Below, piece after piece: positions 1 to 6,059 of a stretch of 8,278 nt of DNA. The position numbers and the translations under genes are program-made. This stretch comes from Solirubrobacteraceae bacterium (GTDB taxonomy: Bacteria; Actinomycetota; Thermoleophilia; Solirubrobacterales; Solirubrobacteraceae). Numbering within the stretch: position 1 is the first letter of the stretch; each line of letters begins with the position of its first letter. The notes under the pieces were generated by a model. It saw only the letters and a list, made by a program, of their open reading frames with translations. It did not search any database and was not told where the DNA came from. The DNA is taken from the NCBI GenBank assembly GCA_030151725.1, contig JASLDD010000078.1, positions 1 to 8,278 of the forward strand, read 5' to 3'.

Positions 1-464
1 AGCACGAGCATCTGCGGGTCGCCCACCAACGCCACCGCAAAGCGCACCCGCTGGGTCTGCCCGCCTGAGAGCTTCTGCGTGCGCTGCCCGGCGATCTCCT
101 CGATGCCTGCGATCCCCAGCGCCTCGTCAACGGGCAGCGGCTCCGGATACAGAGAGGCCATCATCGTCACCAGCTCGCGCACCGACAGGTCGCGGATCAG
201 CTCTCCCGTCTGCAGCATCCCCCCTACCGCTCCCTCGGCCACCGCCTGCGAGGCCTCGCGACCGAACACCGAGACCACGCCCTCATCCGGCTCCGTCAGC
301 CCGAGAAGCATGTCCAAGGTCGTGGACTTGCCGGCTCCGTTGGGACCGAGCAAAGCAACGGTCTCTCCCGCCGAGATCGACACGTCGATGCCGCGAACCG
401 CGCGGATCGGGCCGTTGGGGCCTGAGAAGGACTTGATCAGACCACGAAGCTGGATGTCGCCCAC
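1..464 (-). CDS. ABC transporter ATP-binding protein, ABC-2/drug-export type (partial, C-terminus outside window)
   Basis: This is the nucleotide-binding subunit of an ABC transporter; it would hydrolyse ATP at the inner face of the membrane to power a separate permease. Reading the minus strand from GTG at 464 gives 154 complete codons before the window edge. Visible motifs are the Walker A loop GPNGAGKST (about residues 40-48), a Q-loop glutamine in GGMLQTGEL (about Q85), and the signature LSGGQTQR (about 132-139). Walker B, the D-loop and the H-loop lie beyond the edge. The single domain and the style of the TLDMLLGLTEPDEG stretch resemble ABC-2 / CcmA / DrrA-like exporters, so a membrane partner is expected just beyond position 1. 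The GTG was chosen because it sits 5 nt after the typA stop and puts the usual beta-strand (GDIQLRGLIKSF) at the N-terminus. No clear Shine-Dalgarno is visible, so translational coupling to typA is likely. The substrate cannot be told. Confidence 0.9.
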   Translation of the reverse strand, partial: MGDIQLRGLIKSFSGPNGPIRAVRGIDVSISAGETVALLGPNGAGKSTTLDMLLGLTEPDEGVVSVFGREASQAVAEGAVGGMLQTGELIRDLSVRELVTMMASLYPEPLPVDEALGIAGIEEIAGQRTQKLSGGQTQRVRFAVALVGDPQMLV

Positions 465-469
465 GGGCG

Positions 470-2317
470 CTATTTGCGAGCCGCCCGGACCGCCTTCAGG
501 CGCTCCACCTTCGGCAGCACCACCTTGCGCATGCGCACGTTCTCCGGCGTCGCCTCCACGGCCTCGTCCTCGCGCACGAACTCGAGCGCCTCATCGAGCG
601 TGAGCTTGCGGTGGGTGTCCAGCCGCACGAGCACGTCCGAGGTCGACGAGCGCATGTTCGTGAGGTGCTTCTCCTTGACAGGGTTCACGTCCAGATCCTC
701 CGAGCGGGAGTTCTCGCCGATGATCATCCCCTCGTAGACCTCCTCGCCCGGGCCCACGAACAGCGAGCCGCGCTCCTGCAGCGTGAACAACGAGAACGTC
801 ACCGTCGCGCCCTTGCGATCTGCCACCAGCACCCCGCTCTGGCGGGTCAGCAGCTCCCCCGCCCACGGCTCCCAGCGATCGAACACATGGTGCATGATGC
901 CCGTGCCGCGTGTCTCTGTGAGGAACTCCGTGCGAAACCCGATCAACCCGCGGGCCGGCACCAGGTAGTCCATCCTGACCCAGCCCGTGCCGTGGTTGAT
1001 CATGTGCTCCATGCGGCCCTTGCGCGCGGCCAGCAGCTGCGTGACCGTGCCCACGTGCTCCTCGGGCACGTCCACCGACAGTCGCTCCACGGGCTCGTGG
1101 CGCTTGCCGTCGATCTCGCGCTCGACCACATGCGGCTGGCCCACCGTCAGCTCGAAGCCCTCGCGGCGCATCATCTCCACCAGCACCGCCAGCTGCAGCT
1201 CGCCACGACCCTGCACCTCGTAGGTGTCCGGCCGCGCCGTGTCGCGGACGCGCAGCGAGACGTTCCCGACCAGCTCCTGGTCGAGGCGCGCCTTGATCTG
1301 GCGCGCGGTGATCTTGTCGCCCTCTTTGCCCGCCAACGGCGAGGTGTTGACGCCGATCGTGATCGACATGGCGGGCTCGTCGACCGTGATCACGGGCAGC
1401 GGACGCGGGTCCTCGGGGTCGGCCAGCGTCTCGCCGATCGTGACCTCTTCGATCCCCGCCACCGCGATGATCTCGCCCGGCCCCGCCTCGGGCGCATCGA
1501 CCCGAGTGAGCGCATCGGTCACATAGAGCTCTGCCACCTGCACCCGTTTGATCGACCCGTCGGCGCGGCACCACGCGATCTGCTGGCCCTTGCGGATCGT
1601 GCCGTGGCGGACCCGGCAGATCGCCAGACGGCCCACGTAAGGGGACGCATCGAGGTTCGTGACGAGCGCCTGCAGGGGATGCTCGGGGTCATACGTGGGT
1701 GCGGGAATGCGCTCCAGCAGTAGGTCCAGCAGCGGGGCCAAGGTGCCCTCGGCGGGAATCCCACCCTCCAAGTCGGCGTCGTACTCGAGCGAGGCCACGC
1801 CCGCCTTGGCATTGCAGTAGACAATCGGGAACTCGATCTGGTGCTCGTCGGCATCGAGGTCCAGGAACAGCTCGTAGACCTCATCGACGATCTCCGCCAC
1901 GCGTGCATCCGGGCGGTCGACCTTGTTGACCACCAGGATCACCGGCAGTTTGGCCTCGAGCGCCTTGCGTAGCACGAAGCGTGTCTGGGGCAGCGGCCCC
2001 TCGGATGCGTCGACCAGCAGGAGCACCCCGTCGACCATCGTCAGCCCGCGCTCCACCTCCCCGCCGAAATCGGCGTGGCCGGGGGTGTCGATGATGTTGA
2101 GCTTGACGTCGCGGTAGCGCAGCGAGGTGTTCTTGGCGAGGATCGTGATCCCCTTCTCGCGCTCCAAGTCCATCGAGTCCATGACCCTCGTGGCCACGTC
2201 CTGGCCGACGCGGAAGGCGCCCGATTGCCACAACATCGCGTCGACCAGCGTCGTCTTGCCATGGTCGACGTGCGCCACTATGGCGACGTTGCGAATGTCA
2301 TCTCTTGTAACGAGCAC
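470..2317 (-). CDS. typA: Translational GTPase TypA/BipA
   Basis: TypA/BipA is an EF-G-like GTPase that binds the 70S ribosome. In other bacteria it supports 50S assembly, growth in the cold and stress adaptation. From GTG at 2317 the protein is 615 aa, the usual family length. GTP-binding motifs are G1 AHVDHGKTT (15-23), G2 in EREKGITI (52-59), G3 DTPGH (77-81), G4 NKVD (131-134) and a G5-like NAK (169-171). Domain II follows (about 212-300), then the EF-G domain III and V-like folds (about 313-480). The BipA-specific C-terminal domain carries VNPVKEKHLTNMRSS (about 545-559), diagnostic against LepA and EF-G. The frame stays open upstream to an ATG at 2644, but that extension lies inside the aminotransferase gene and precedes the conserved N-terminus. 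The GTG 11 nt after the aminotransferase stop is therefore preferred, although its Shine-Dalgarno is weak. It lies in an apparent three-gene operon with the flanking minus-strand genes. No key residue is missing. Confidence 0.97.
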   Translation of the reverse strand: MLVTRDDIRNVAIVAHVDHGKTTLVDAMLWQSGAFRVGQDVATRVMDSMDLEREKGITILAKNTSLRYRDVKLNIIDTPGHADFGGEVERGLTMVDGVLLLVDASEGPLPQTRFVLRKALEAKLPVILVVNKVDRPDARVAEIVDEVYELFLDLDADEHQIEFPIVYCNAKAGVASLEYDADLEGGIPAEGTLAPLLDLLLERIPAPTYDPEHPLQALVTNLDASPYVGRLAICRVRHGTIRKGQQIAWCRADGSIKRVQVAELYVTDALTRVDAPEAGPGEIIAVAGIEEVTIGETLADPEDPRPLPVITVDEPAMSITIGVNTSPLAGKEGDKITARQIKARLDQELVGNVSLRVRDTARPDTYEVQGRGELQLAVLVEMMRREGFELTVGQPHVVEREIDGKRHEPVERLSVDVPEEHVGTVTQLLAARKGRMEHMINHGTGWVRMDYLVPARGLIGFRTEFLTETRGTGIMHHVFDRWEPWAGELLTRQSGVLVADRKGATVTFSLFTLQERGSLFVGPGEEVYEGMIIGENSRSEDLDVNPVKEKHLTNMRSSTSDVLVRLDTHRKLTLDEALEFVREDEAVEATPENVRMRKVVLPKVERLKAVRAARK

Positions 2318-2328
2318 GGTCCGACAGG

Positions 2329-3726
2329 CTAGCGGCGCGCGACCGCGGCCCTGATACCGGTCTGCAATCCGAAGCGCGCCATCGCCCGCGGATAGCGCTC
2401 GGCGGAGGCGATCGTCTCCTCCAGTGCAGAGGCGAAACGCCGTACTTCCTGCTCTTCGATCATCAGCGCCGGCAGCGCCTTGATCACGTTCATGTGGTGG
2501 CCCGCCACCTGGCAGAGGATGTGGTGCTTGTGAAACAGCGGGACCGTGATCAGCTGGGAGAACAAACCCGGCTGGCGGCGCTCGACCGTTCCCCACAGCC
2601 GGCGCGCGGCCACGCCGGAGGGCGGGCCGAATTCGATCGCCCACATCAACCCGAGCCCGCGCACGTCGCTCACGACCTCATAGCGCTCGACGAACGGCTC
2701 TGTCAGCTCGAGCAACAGCTCCCCCATGCGCTGCGCGTGCGCCACCAGCTGCTCGCGCTCGAGCGCCCGCAACGTCGCCAGCGCCGCCGCCGCCGCCAGG
2801 TCGTTACCGCCGAAGGTCGAGCCGTGGCGGACCGCTCGCTCCATCCCGTCGAACACCTGCTCGAAGGCAGCGCGCGAGGCCAGCACGGCGCCGATCGGCA
2901 CGAGCCCGCCCGAGAGCGCCTTGGCGACGCAGATCAGGTCCGGTTCCAGGCCCCAGTGCTCCAGCGCTAGGAAGCGCCCCGTGCGTCCGATCCCCGTCTG
3001 GACCTCGTCGCATACGAACAGGGTGCCAGCCTCTCTACACAGCAGTTGGACCCCCTGCAGGTAGTCCGTGGGGGGCAAGTTCACGCCCTTGCCCTGGACC
3101 GGCTCGACGATGAAGGCGGCCACATCCCCACGGGTAAGCTCGCGCTCCAGCGCGTCGAGGTCCCCGAAGCCAACCGCCTCGCACCCGGGCAGCAGCGGGC
3201 CGAACCCCTCGCGAAACTCGTCATTGCCGTTGATCGAAAGCGATCCCAGCGTCAGACCGTGAAAGCCGTGATCGGCGTACAGCACGCGTGGGCGGCCCGT
3301 GGCGGCGCGGGCGACCTTGATGGCAGCCTCCACCGCCTCCGTGCCGGTGTTGGCCGGGATCATCGCCGCGACGCTCCCCGGCGCGCGAGCCAGCAGTTGC
3401 TCGGCAAGGATGCCGCTGAGCAGCGTGACGCCCAGCTGCGGCAGGTTGCCGGTCCGCGCCGCCATGACTTCCTCGACAGCGGCGATTGCGTCGGGATGGT
3501 TGCGCCCGATCGCGAACACGCCATAGCCGCCGAACAGATCGAGGTAGCGCTCGCCGTCGGCGTCGATCAGGTGCGCGCCCTCGCCGCCCTTCCAGACCTT
3601 GTCGAAGCCCAGAGTGCGCAAGATCCTTCCCATCTGAGGGTTGAGGTGGCGATCGTTGAGCGCCATCTCCTCGCCGCTCCTGCTCGCGAGCAGCTCGCCC
3701 ACCGTCCCCAAAGGGTCGTCTGACAT
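2329..3726 (-). CDS. Class III (ornithine/acetylornithine/GABA-type) PLP-dependent aminotransferase
   Basis: A 465-aa fold-type I aminotransferase that would move an amino group, usually from an omega-amino donor, through a pyridoxal-phosphate cofactor in the cytoplasm. Visible landmarks are the phosphate-binding NTGTEAVEAAIKVAR (126-140), the ring-stacking region DHGFHG (152-157), EPVQGKGV (208-215) and CDEVQTGIGRTG (239-250), whose D240 contacts the pyridine nitrogen. The Schiff-base lysine K269 lies in CVAKALSGG, and STFGGN is at 303-308. Length and motif order are normal for class III. The N-terminal pattern NPQMGRILRTLGFD...YLDLFGGYGVFAIGRNHP recalls aminotransferases annotated as HpnO-like (hopanoid side chain) as well as generic acetylornithine or 4-aminobutyrate enzymes. 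The substrate cannot be settled by eye, and no adjacent pathway gene helps. It is the first gene of the minus-strand unit. The ATG at 3726 sits 4 nt after a strong hairpin that would cover any ribosome-binding site. A run of five alanines (311-315) comes from a GCC-type triplet repeat. Confidence 0.93.
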   Translation of the reverse strand: MSDDPLGTVGELLASRSGEEMALNDRHLNPQMGRILRTLGFDKVWKGGEGAHLIDADGERYLDLFGGYGVFAIGRNHPDAIAAVEEVMAARTGNLPQLGVTLLSGILAEQLLARAPGSVAAMIPANTGTEAVEAAIKVARAATGRPRVLYADHGFHGLTLGSLSINGNDEFREGFGPLLPGCEAVGFGDLDALERELTRGDVAAFIVEPVQGKGVNLPPTDYLQGVQLLCREAGTLFVCDEVQTGIGRTGRFLALEHWGLEPDLICVAKALSGGLVPIGAVLASRAAFEQVFDGMERAVRHGSTFGGNDLAAAAALATLRALEREQLVAHAQRMGELLLELTEPFVERYEVVSDVRGLGLMWAIEFGPPSGVAARRLWGTVERRQPGLFSQLITVPLFHKHHILCQVAGHHMNVIKALPALMIEEQEVRRFASALEETIASAERYPRAMARFGLQTGIRAAVARR

Positions 3727-3730
3727 GTTC

Positions 3731-3777
3731 GTGAGCCTAGCTCGCCAATGTGGGTGCGAGCCTGGCTCACCGATGTG
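3731..3777 (-). repeat. Paired 22-nt direct repeats forming a long hairpin ahead of the aminotransferase
   Basis: Two 22-nt copies (3731-3752 and 3756-3777) match at 18 of 22 positions with a 25-nt period. Each copy contains its own dyad (gagcCTAgctc and gagccTggctc). As a result the two halves also form an inverted repeat: arm gtgagcctagctcgc (3731-3745) against gcgagcctggctcac (3756-3770), with 13 of 15 positions complementary around a 10-nt loop. In the aminotransferase mRNA this would be a very stable hairpin ending 4 nt before the AUG and covering the Shine-Dalgarno region. As DNA it resembles two adjacent operators. Which role applies, if either, is inference. Confidence 0.6.
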
Positions 3778-3791
3778 AAATCGGCCCGTTT

Positions 3792-3859
3792 ATTGCCATG
3801 CAATGCCGACAGTGCGAACTGCACCGTATAAGCCATCACCGCTCGTGACGACAATCGTC
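3792..3859. promoter_or_regulatory. Cluster of short perfect dyads in the divergent intergenic region
   Basis: Three short perfect inverted repeats lie within 68 nt: ATTGC-cat-GCAAT (3792-3804), GTGC-gaact-GCAC (3812-3824) and GACGA-caa-TCGTC (3847-3859). The stretch is visibly more AT-rich than the flanking genes, as expected for a regulatory region shared by the divergently transcribed aminotransferase and GGDEF genes. The sequences differ from one another, so they are not copies of a single operator. Short dyads can arise by chance, so function is unproven. Confidence 0.35.
3825..3854 (-). promoter_or_regulatory. Possible housekeeping-sigma promoter for the aminotransferase-typA-ABC unit
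   Basis: On the minus strand a -35-like TTGTCG (3854-3849) and a -10-like TATACG (3830-3825) are separated by 18 nt. Each matches 4 of 6 consensus bases. Transcription would begin near 3818, giving a leader of about 90 nt that contains the whole 3731-3777 hairpin. This is the best sigma-70-type match seen upstream of the gene, but it is weak. Confidence 0.3.
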
Positions 3860-3883
3860 TTAGCTGCCGATCTGTTTGGGTAT
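3857..3883 (+). promoter_or_regulatory. Possible SigB-type promoter for the GGDEF gene
   Basis: An exact SigB-type -10 element GGGTAT (3878-3883) lies about 48 nt before the GGDEF start codon. The -35 is imperfect: GTCT at 3857-3860, 17 nt upstream, where GTTT would be expected. If real, it would place the diguanylate cyclase under the sigma factor encoded downstream. The proposed -35 overlaps the GACGA-caa-TCGTC dyad. Confidence 0.3.
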
Positions 3884-3930
3884 GGCCAAAAGCCCTCAAG
3901 CACGTCCCCGTAGCAACCGAAAACCCATCC

Positions 3931-5064
3931 ATGAAGGGGGAATCCTGGCTCTGTCCAACCGAGCTGGACCGCAGCCGCGTCGTGGACGCGAACGGCCGCG
4001 TCCGCATGATCCGCAAGGTCGGCTCGGGAGCTGTCGGCCTGGCGCTGCTGATCTCAGCGCCGTGGCTCGGCTGGTGGACGTTCGCGCTGTTCGCAATCTC
4101 GGTCGCCAACTTCCTGAACGTGGACAGGCGGATGGACAGAAGCGCCCATCCCGAGCGCGTGAGCGTCTACGCGATCCTGTTCACACTGGCTCTGATCGCA
4201 GCCGGGGTCGTCCTCAGTGGAGGCCCCAAGAGCCCGGCGCTGCCCTGGCTGGTCCTGCCGGCGGGCATGGTGGCTGCCCGCTTCCGTCCCCAGGTCGTGA
4301 TCGCGGGCTTGCTGATGACGGTCGTCGTGATCCTCGTGGCGACACTGGGCGTGGACCCCACGGCGACGCTGCACGACCCTGTACCGGTGTTCGCGACCCT
4401 GGCCCTCCTCGCCGGCGTCGTCTCGATCGTGTGGGCGCTTCAAGCAGCCGAGCTCCACCACCGCAGCGAGGCGATCCTCGATCCCCTCACAGGCCTGCTC
4501 AACCGCCATGCGCTCGCCCCCCGCTTCATCGAGATCTCCCTGCAGGCGCGACTCACCCGCCAACCGGTCTGCCTGTTGCTATGCGATGTGGACAACTTCA
4601 AGACCGTCAACGACCAATTCGGCCACGACTGCGGCGACGCCGTCCTGCGGGACGTGGCGTATGCGCTGCGAAAGCACCTGCGCTCGTTCGAGCTCGTGTA
4701 CCGCCTCGGGGGCGAGGAGTTCCTGGTTGTGCTCCCCGGGATCGATGGCGCGCGCGGCGCCGAAGTGGCCGAGCGCCTTCGTAGCGCAGTCGAGCAGACG
4801 CGGCCGATGGGACACCTGGTCACGATCTCGCTCGGCTTGAGCGCCGGCTGGGCCGAGCAGGTGAACTATGACGTCCTCTTCAAGGCAGCCGATCTCGCCC
4901 TCTACGAAGCCAAGGCACAGGGCCGCAACTGTGTGATAGCGGCACCTGAGAGGACCCCCGGCCCGAGCGAGAAGCAGGTAGTCGAGACCCCCCTCGCGCA
5001 GGGCTTGGGGGCCGATGGCGCGTTCCCGACCGTCGTTCCCAGCGCCGCCGCGCTTGCCCGCTGA
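3931..5064 (+). CDS. Membrane-anchored GGDEF-domain diguanylate cyclase
   Basis: A 377-aa protein predicted to make cyclic di-GMP from two GTP at the membrane. The N-terminal half (about 33-171) is strongly hydrophobic with roughly five or six membrane segments (near 33-50, 50-63, 79-97, 103-117, 121-140 and 151-171). I recognise no named sensor domain there. The GGDEF domain begins at DPLTGLLNR (184-192), has the metal/GTP-binding CDVDNFKTVND (218-228), and carries the active-site motif GGEEF (260-264), so catalysis is expected. Five residues before GGEEF the usual inhibitory I-site RxxD reads R251-S-F-E254, an Asp-to-Glu change that may weaken product inhibition. A proline/alanine-rich tail of about 40 residues follows the domain. 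There is no EAL domain. ATG 3931 lacks a clear Shine-Dalgarno; ATG 4006 (residue 26) or GTG 3979 are alternatives, but G/C third-position bias already appears by about residue 9. The stop is 129 nt before the sigma gene on the same strand. Confidence 0.92.
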   Translation: MKGESWLCPTELDRSRVVDANGRVRMIRKVGSGAVGLALLISAPWLGWWTFALFAISVANFLNVDRRMDRSAHPERVSVYAILFTLALIAAGVVLSGGPKSPALPWLVLPAGMVAARFRPQVVIAGLLMTVVVILVATLGVDPTATLHDPVPVFATLALLAGVVSIVWALQAAELHHRSEAILDPLTGLLNRHALAPRFIEISLQARLTRQPVCLLLCDVDNFKTVNDQFGHDCGDAVLRDVAYALRKHLRSFELVYRLGGEEFLVVLPGIDGARGAEVAERLRSAVEQTRPMGHLVTISLGLSAGWAEQVNYDVLFKAADLALYEAKAQGRNCVIAAPERTPGPSEKQVVETPLAQGLGADGAFPTVVPSAAALAR

Positions 5065-5075
5065 ACGCTCAATCT

Positions 5076-5113
5076 GCGATTTAGCGAAAAGAACGTTTAG
5101 AGACGTAAATCGC
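5076..5113. promoter_or_regulatory. Perfect 8-bp inverted repeat overlapping the sigma-gene promoter
   Basis: GCGATTTA (5076-5083) and TAAATCGC (5106-5113) are exact reverse complements with centres 30 bp apart, close to three helical turns. The right arm fills the end of the -35/-10 spacer and directly abuts the GGGTAA -10 element, and the left arm lies upstream of the -35. This geometry suits a dimeric regulator or DNA looping. A transcript-end hairpin for the preceding GGDEF gene is the alternative, but the 22-nt loop makes it less attractive. Confidence 0.45.
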
Positions 5114-5119
5114 GGGTAA
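5095..5119 (+). promoter_or_regulatory. SigB/SigF-type promoter of the sigma-factor gene
   Basis: GTTTAG (5095-5100) and GGGTAA (5114-5119) are separated by 13 nt, or 15 nt counted from GTTT. The known consensus for SigB/SigF-family sigma factors is GTTT, about 15 nt, GGGTAT, so this site misses by one base in the -10. Transcription would begin near 5125, leaving a leader of about 70 nt. Because the gene itself encodes a SigB-type factor, positive autoregulation is the natural reading. Confidence 0.7.
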
Positions 5120-5131
5120 CGCCAGACACAA

Positions 5132-5153
5132 CTACTGATCCCAGAGTCGGTAG
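5132..5153 (+). promoter_or_regulatory. Stem-loop in the sigma-gene leader
   Basis: CTACTGA (5132-5138) pairs with TCGGTAG (5147-5153) as a 7-bp stem with one U-G wobble and an 8-nt loop. It lies just downstream of the predicted transcription start and about 40 nt before the start codon, leaving the AAGGGAG ribosome-binding site (5182-5188) free. No known riboswitch pattern is recognised. Confidence 0.3.
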
Positions 5154-5193
5154 AATCCCTCAGGGGGCAATCCACGAACGGAAGGGAGTCGAG

Positions 5194-5994
5194 ATGCCAG
5201 GGACCGCAACCGCCACTTCGACACCGAGCACGATTACAGGGGTCTCTGAGGATCCCCGCGAGCTCTTCCTCCGCTGGCAGCGCCACGGCGATACGGCCGC
5301 CCGCGAGGCGCTGGTCAAGCGCTTCATGCCGCTCGCACGTAGCCTGGCACGCCGCTACGGCCGCTCCTCCGAGCCCTTTGAAGACCTGCTGCAGGTCGCC
5401 TCGCTTGGCCTGCTGAAGGCGATGGACCGCTACGACGTCGAGCGCGGCCACCCATTTCAGTCCTTTGCCGTCCCCACGATCCTCGGCGAGATGCGTCGCT
5501 ACTTCCGCGACTCGGGCTGGGCCGTGCACGTGCCACGTGGTGCCCAGGAGCGCGCATTGAAGGTCCGCGACGCCCAGGAGCGGATCGCCAACGAGCGCGG
5601 TCACGCGCCGACGGCCAACCAGTTGGCCGAGTACCTCGAGCTCGACACAGAAGATGTGATCGACGCGCTGCAGGCCATCCAGGCATACGAGACCGTGTCA
5701 TTGGACGCGCCGCGACCCGGCGCCGACGATGACGCGGGCGCTGCCTATGTGGACCTGATCGGCGGCGAGGACGAGCGCTATGAGCTGGTGGAGCTCGACG
5801 TCACGGTCTCCTCGGTCCTCGGTCACCTTCCGCCGCGCGAGCGTTTGATCCTGAAGATGCGCTTTGTGGAGGACCTCACCCAGACGGAGATCGCAGAGCG
5901 GATTGGGATCTCCCAGATGCAGGTCTCCAGGCTTCTACGCCGCTCGCTGGATCAGCTCAGGGCACTCACGCATGCGCCTGGAGAGGCGCTCTGA
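5194..5994 (+). CDS. RNA polymerase sigma factor, SigB/SigF/SigG family (general stress type)
   Basis: A 266-aa group 3 sigma factor that would direct RNA polymerase to GTTT/GGGTAT-type promoters. After a Ser/Thr-rich, low-complexity N-terminus (1-20), region 2 spans about 36-106. It includes the core-binding DLLQVASLGLLKAMDRYD and the subfamily hallmark FAVPTILGEMRRYFRD (91-106), followed by VHVPRGAQE. Region 3 covers about 118-170, with an acidic Asp/Gly-rich linker (171-196). Region 4 (about 206-258) holds LPPRERLILKMRF and a helix-turn-helix in TQTEIAERIGISQMQVSRLL (229-248). Regions 2, 3 and 4 are all present, and the length is normal. The start is fixed by a good Shine-Dalgarno AAGGGAG (5182-5188) five nucleotides before the ATG. 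A matching SigB-type promoter lies upstream and an RsbW-like gene follows. B. subtilis places rsbW before sigB; here the order is reversed. Sporulation-type SigF/SigG are relatives, but nothing nearby suggests sporulation. Confidence 0.96.
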   Translation: MPGTATATSTPSTITGVSEDPRELFLRWQRHGDTAAREALVKRFMPLARSLARRYGRSSEPFEDLLQVASLGLLKAMDRYDVERGHPFQSFAVPTILGEMRRYFRDSGWAVHVPRGAQERALKVRDAQERIANERGHAPTANQLAEYLELDTEDVIDALQAIQAYETVSLDAPRPGADDDAGAAYVDLIGGEDERYELVELDVTVSSVLGHLPPRERLILKMRFVEDLTQTEIAERIGISQMQVSRLLRRSLDQLRALTHAPGEAL

Positions 5995-6003
5995 GAACCA
6001 CCG

Positions 6004-6033
6004 ATGGGGCCCCGTGACCTAGCGGAGCCCCAT
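6004..6033 (+). promoter_or_regulatory. Strong hairpin between the sigma and anti-sigma genes
   Basis: ATGGGGC (6004-6010) pairs exactly with GCCCCAT (6027-6033). After one C-A mismatch, CCG (6012-6014) pairs with CGG (6023-6025), leaving an 8-nt loop. It occupies nearly half of the 65-nt gap between the two genes. No T-run follows, so a classical terminator is unlikely. Partial termination, RNA processing or mRNA stabilisation that sets the sigma to anti-sigma ratio are possibilities. Confidence 0.5.
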
Positions 6034-6059
6034 TCGGGCGGCGACTTCGACGCGATCCC

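Noticed and set aside
611..1723. A 370-codon open frame on the plus strand opposite typA, and shorter companions
   Set aside because: It lies antisense to a gene with complete TypA motifs. The translation is a His/Arg/Leu-rich composition typical of antisense frames in GC-rich DNA, with no recognisable domain.
2318..2644. N-terminal extension of typA from an ATG at 2644
   Set aside because: It would overlap the aminotransferase C-terminus by more than 300 nt in another frame, and the extra residues do not resemble any TypA N-terminus. GTG 2317 gives the normal family length.
2781..2800. GCC/GGC triplet run inside the aminotransferase gene
   Set aside because: It encodes only five alanines in a helix region where class III enzymes are usually Ala-rich, and the frame is intact. 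It is too short to call a meaningful repeat.
3878..3930. Possible c-di-GMP riboswitch in front of the GGDEF gene
   Set aside because: I compared it by eye with the GEMM-I conserved segments and the c-di-GMP-II layout and found no matching core. A covariance-model scan would be decisive.
4579..5604. A 341-codon minus-strand open frame across the GGDEF and sigma genes
   Set aside because: It is antisense to two strongly supported genes, runs through the sigma promoter region, and shows no domain motifs.
5194..5994. Reading the sigma factor as a sporulation SigF or SigG
   Set aside because: The family is shared, but there is no sporulation gene nearby, the anti-sigma partner and promoter fit the general-stress branch equally well or better, and the lineage looks actinobacterial.
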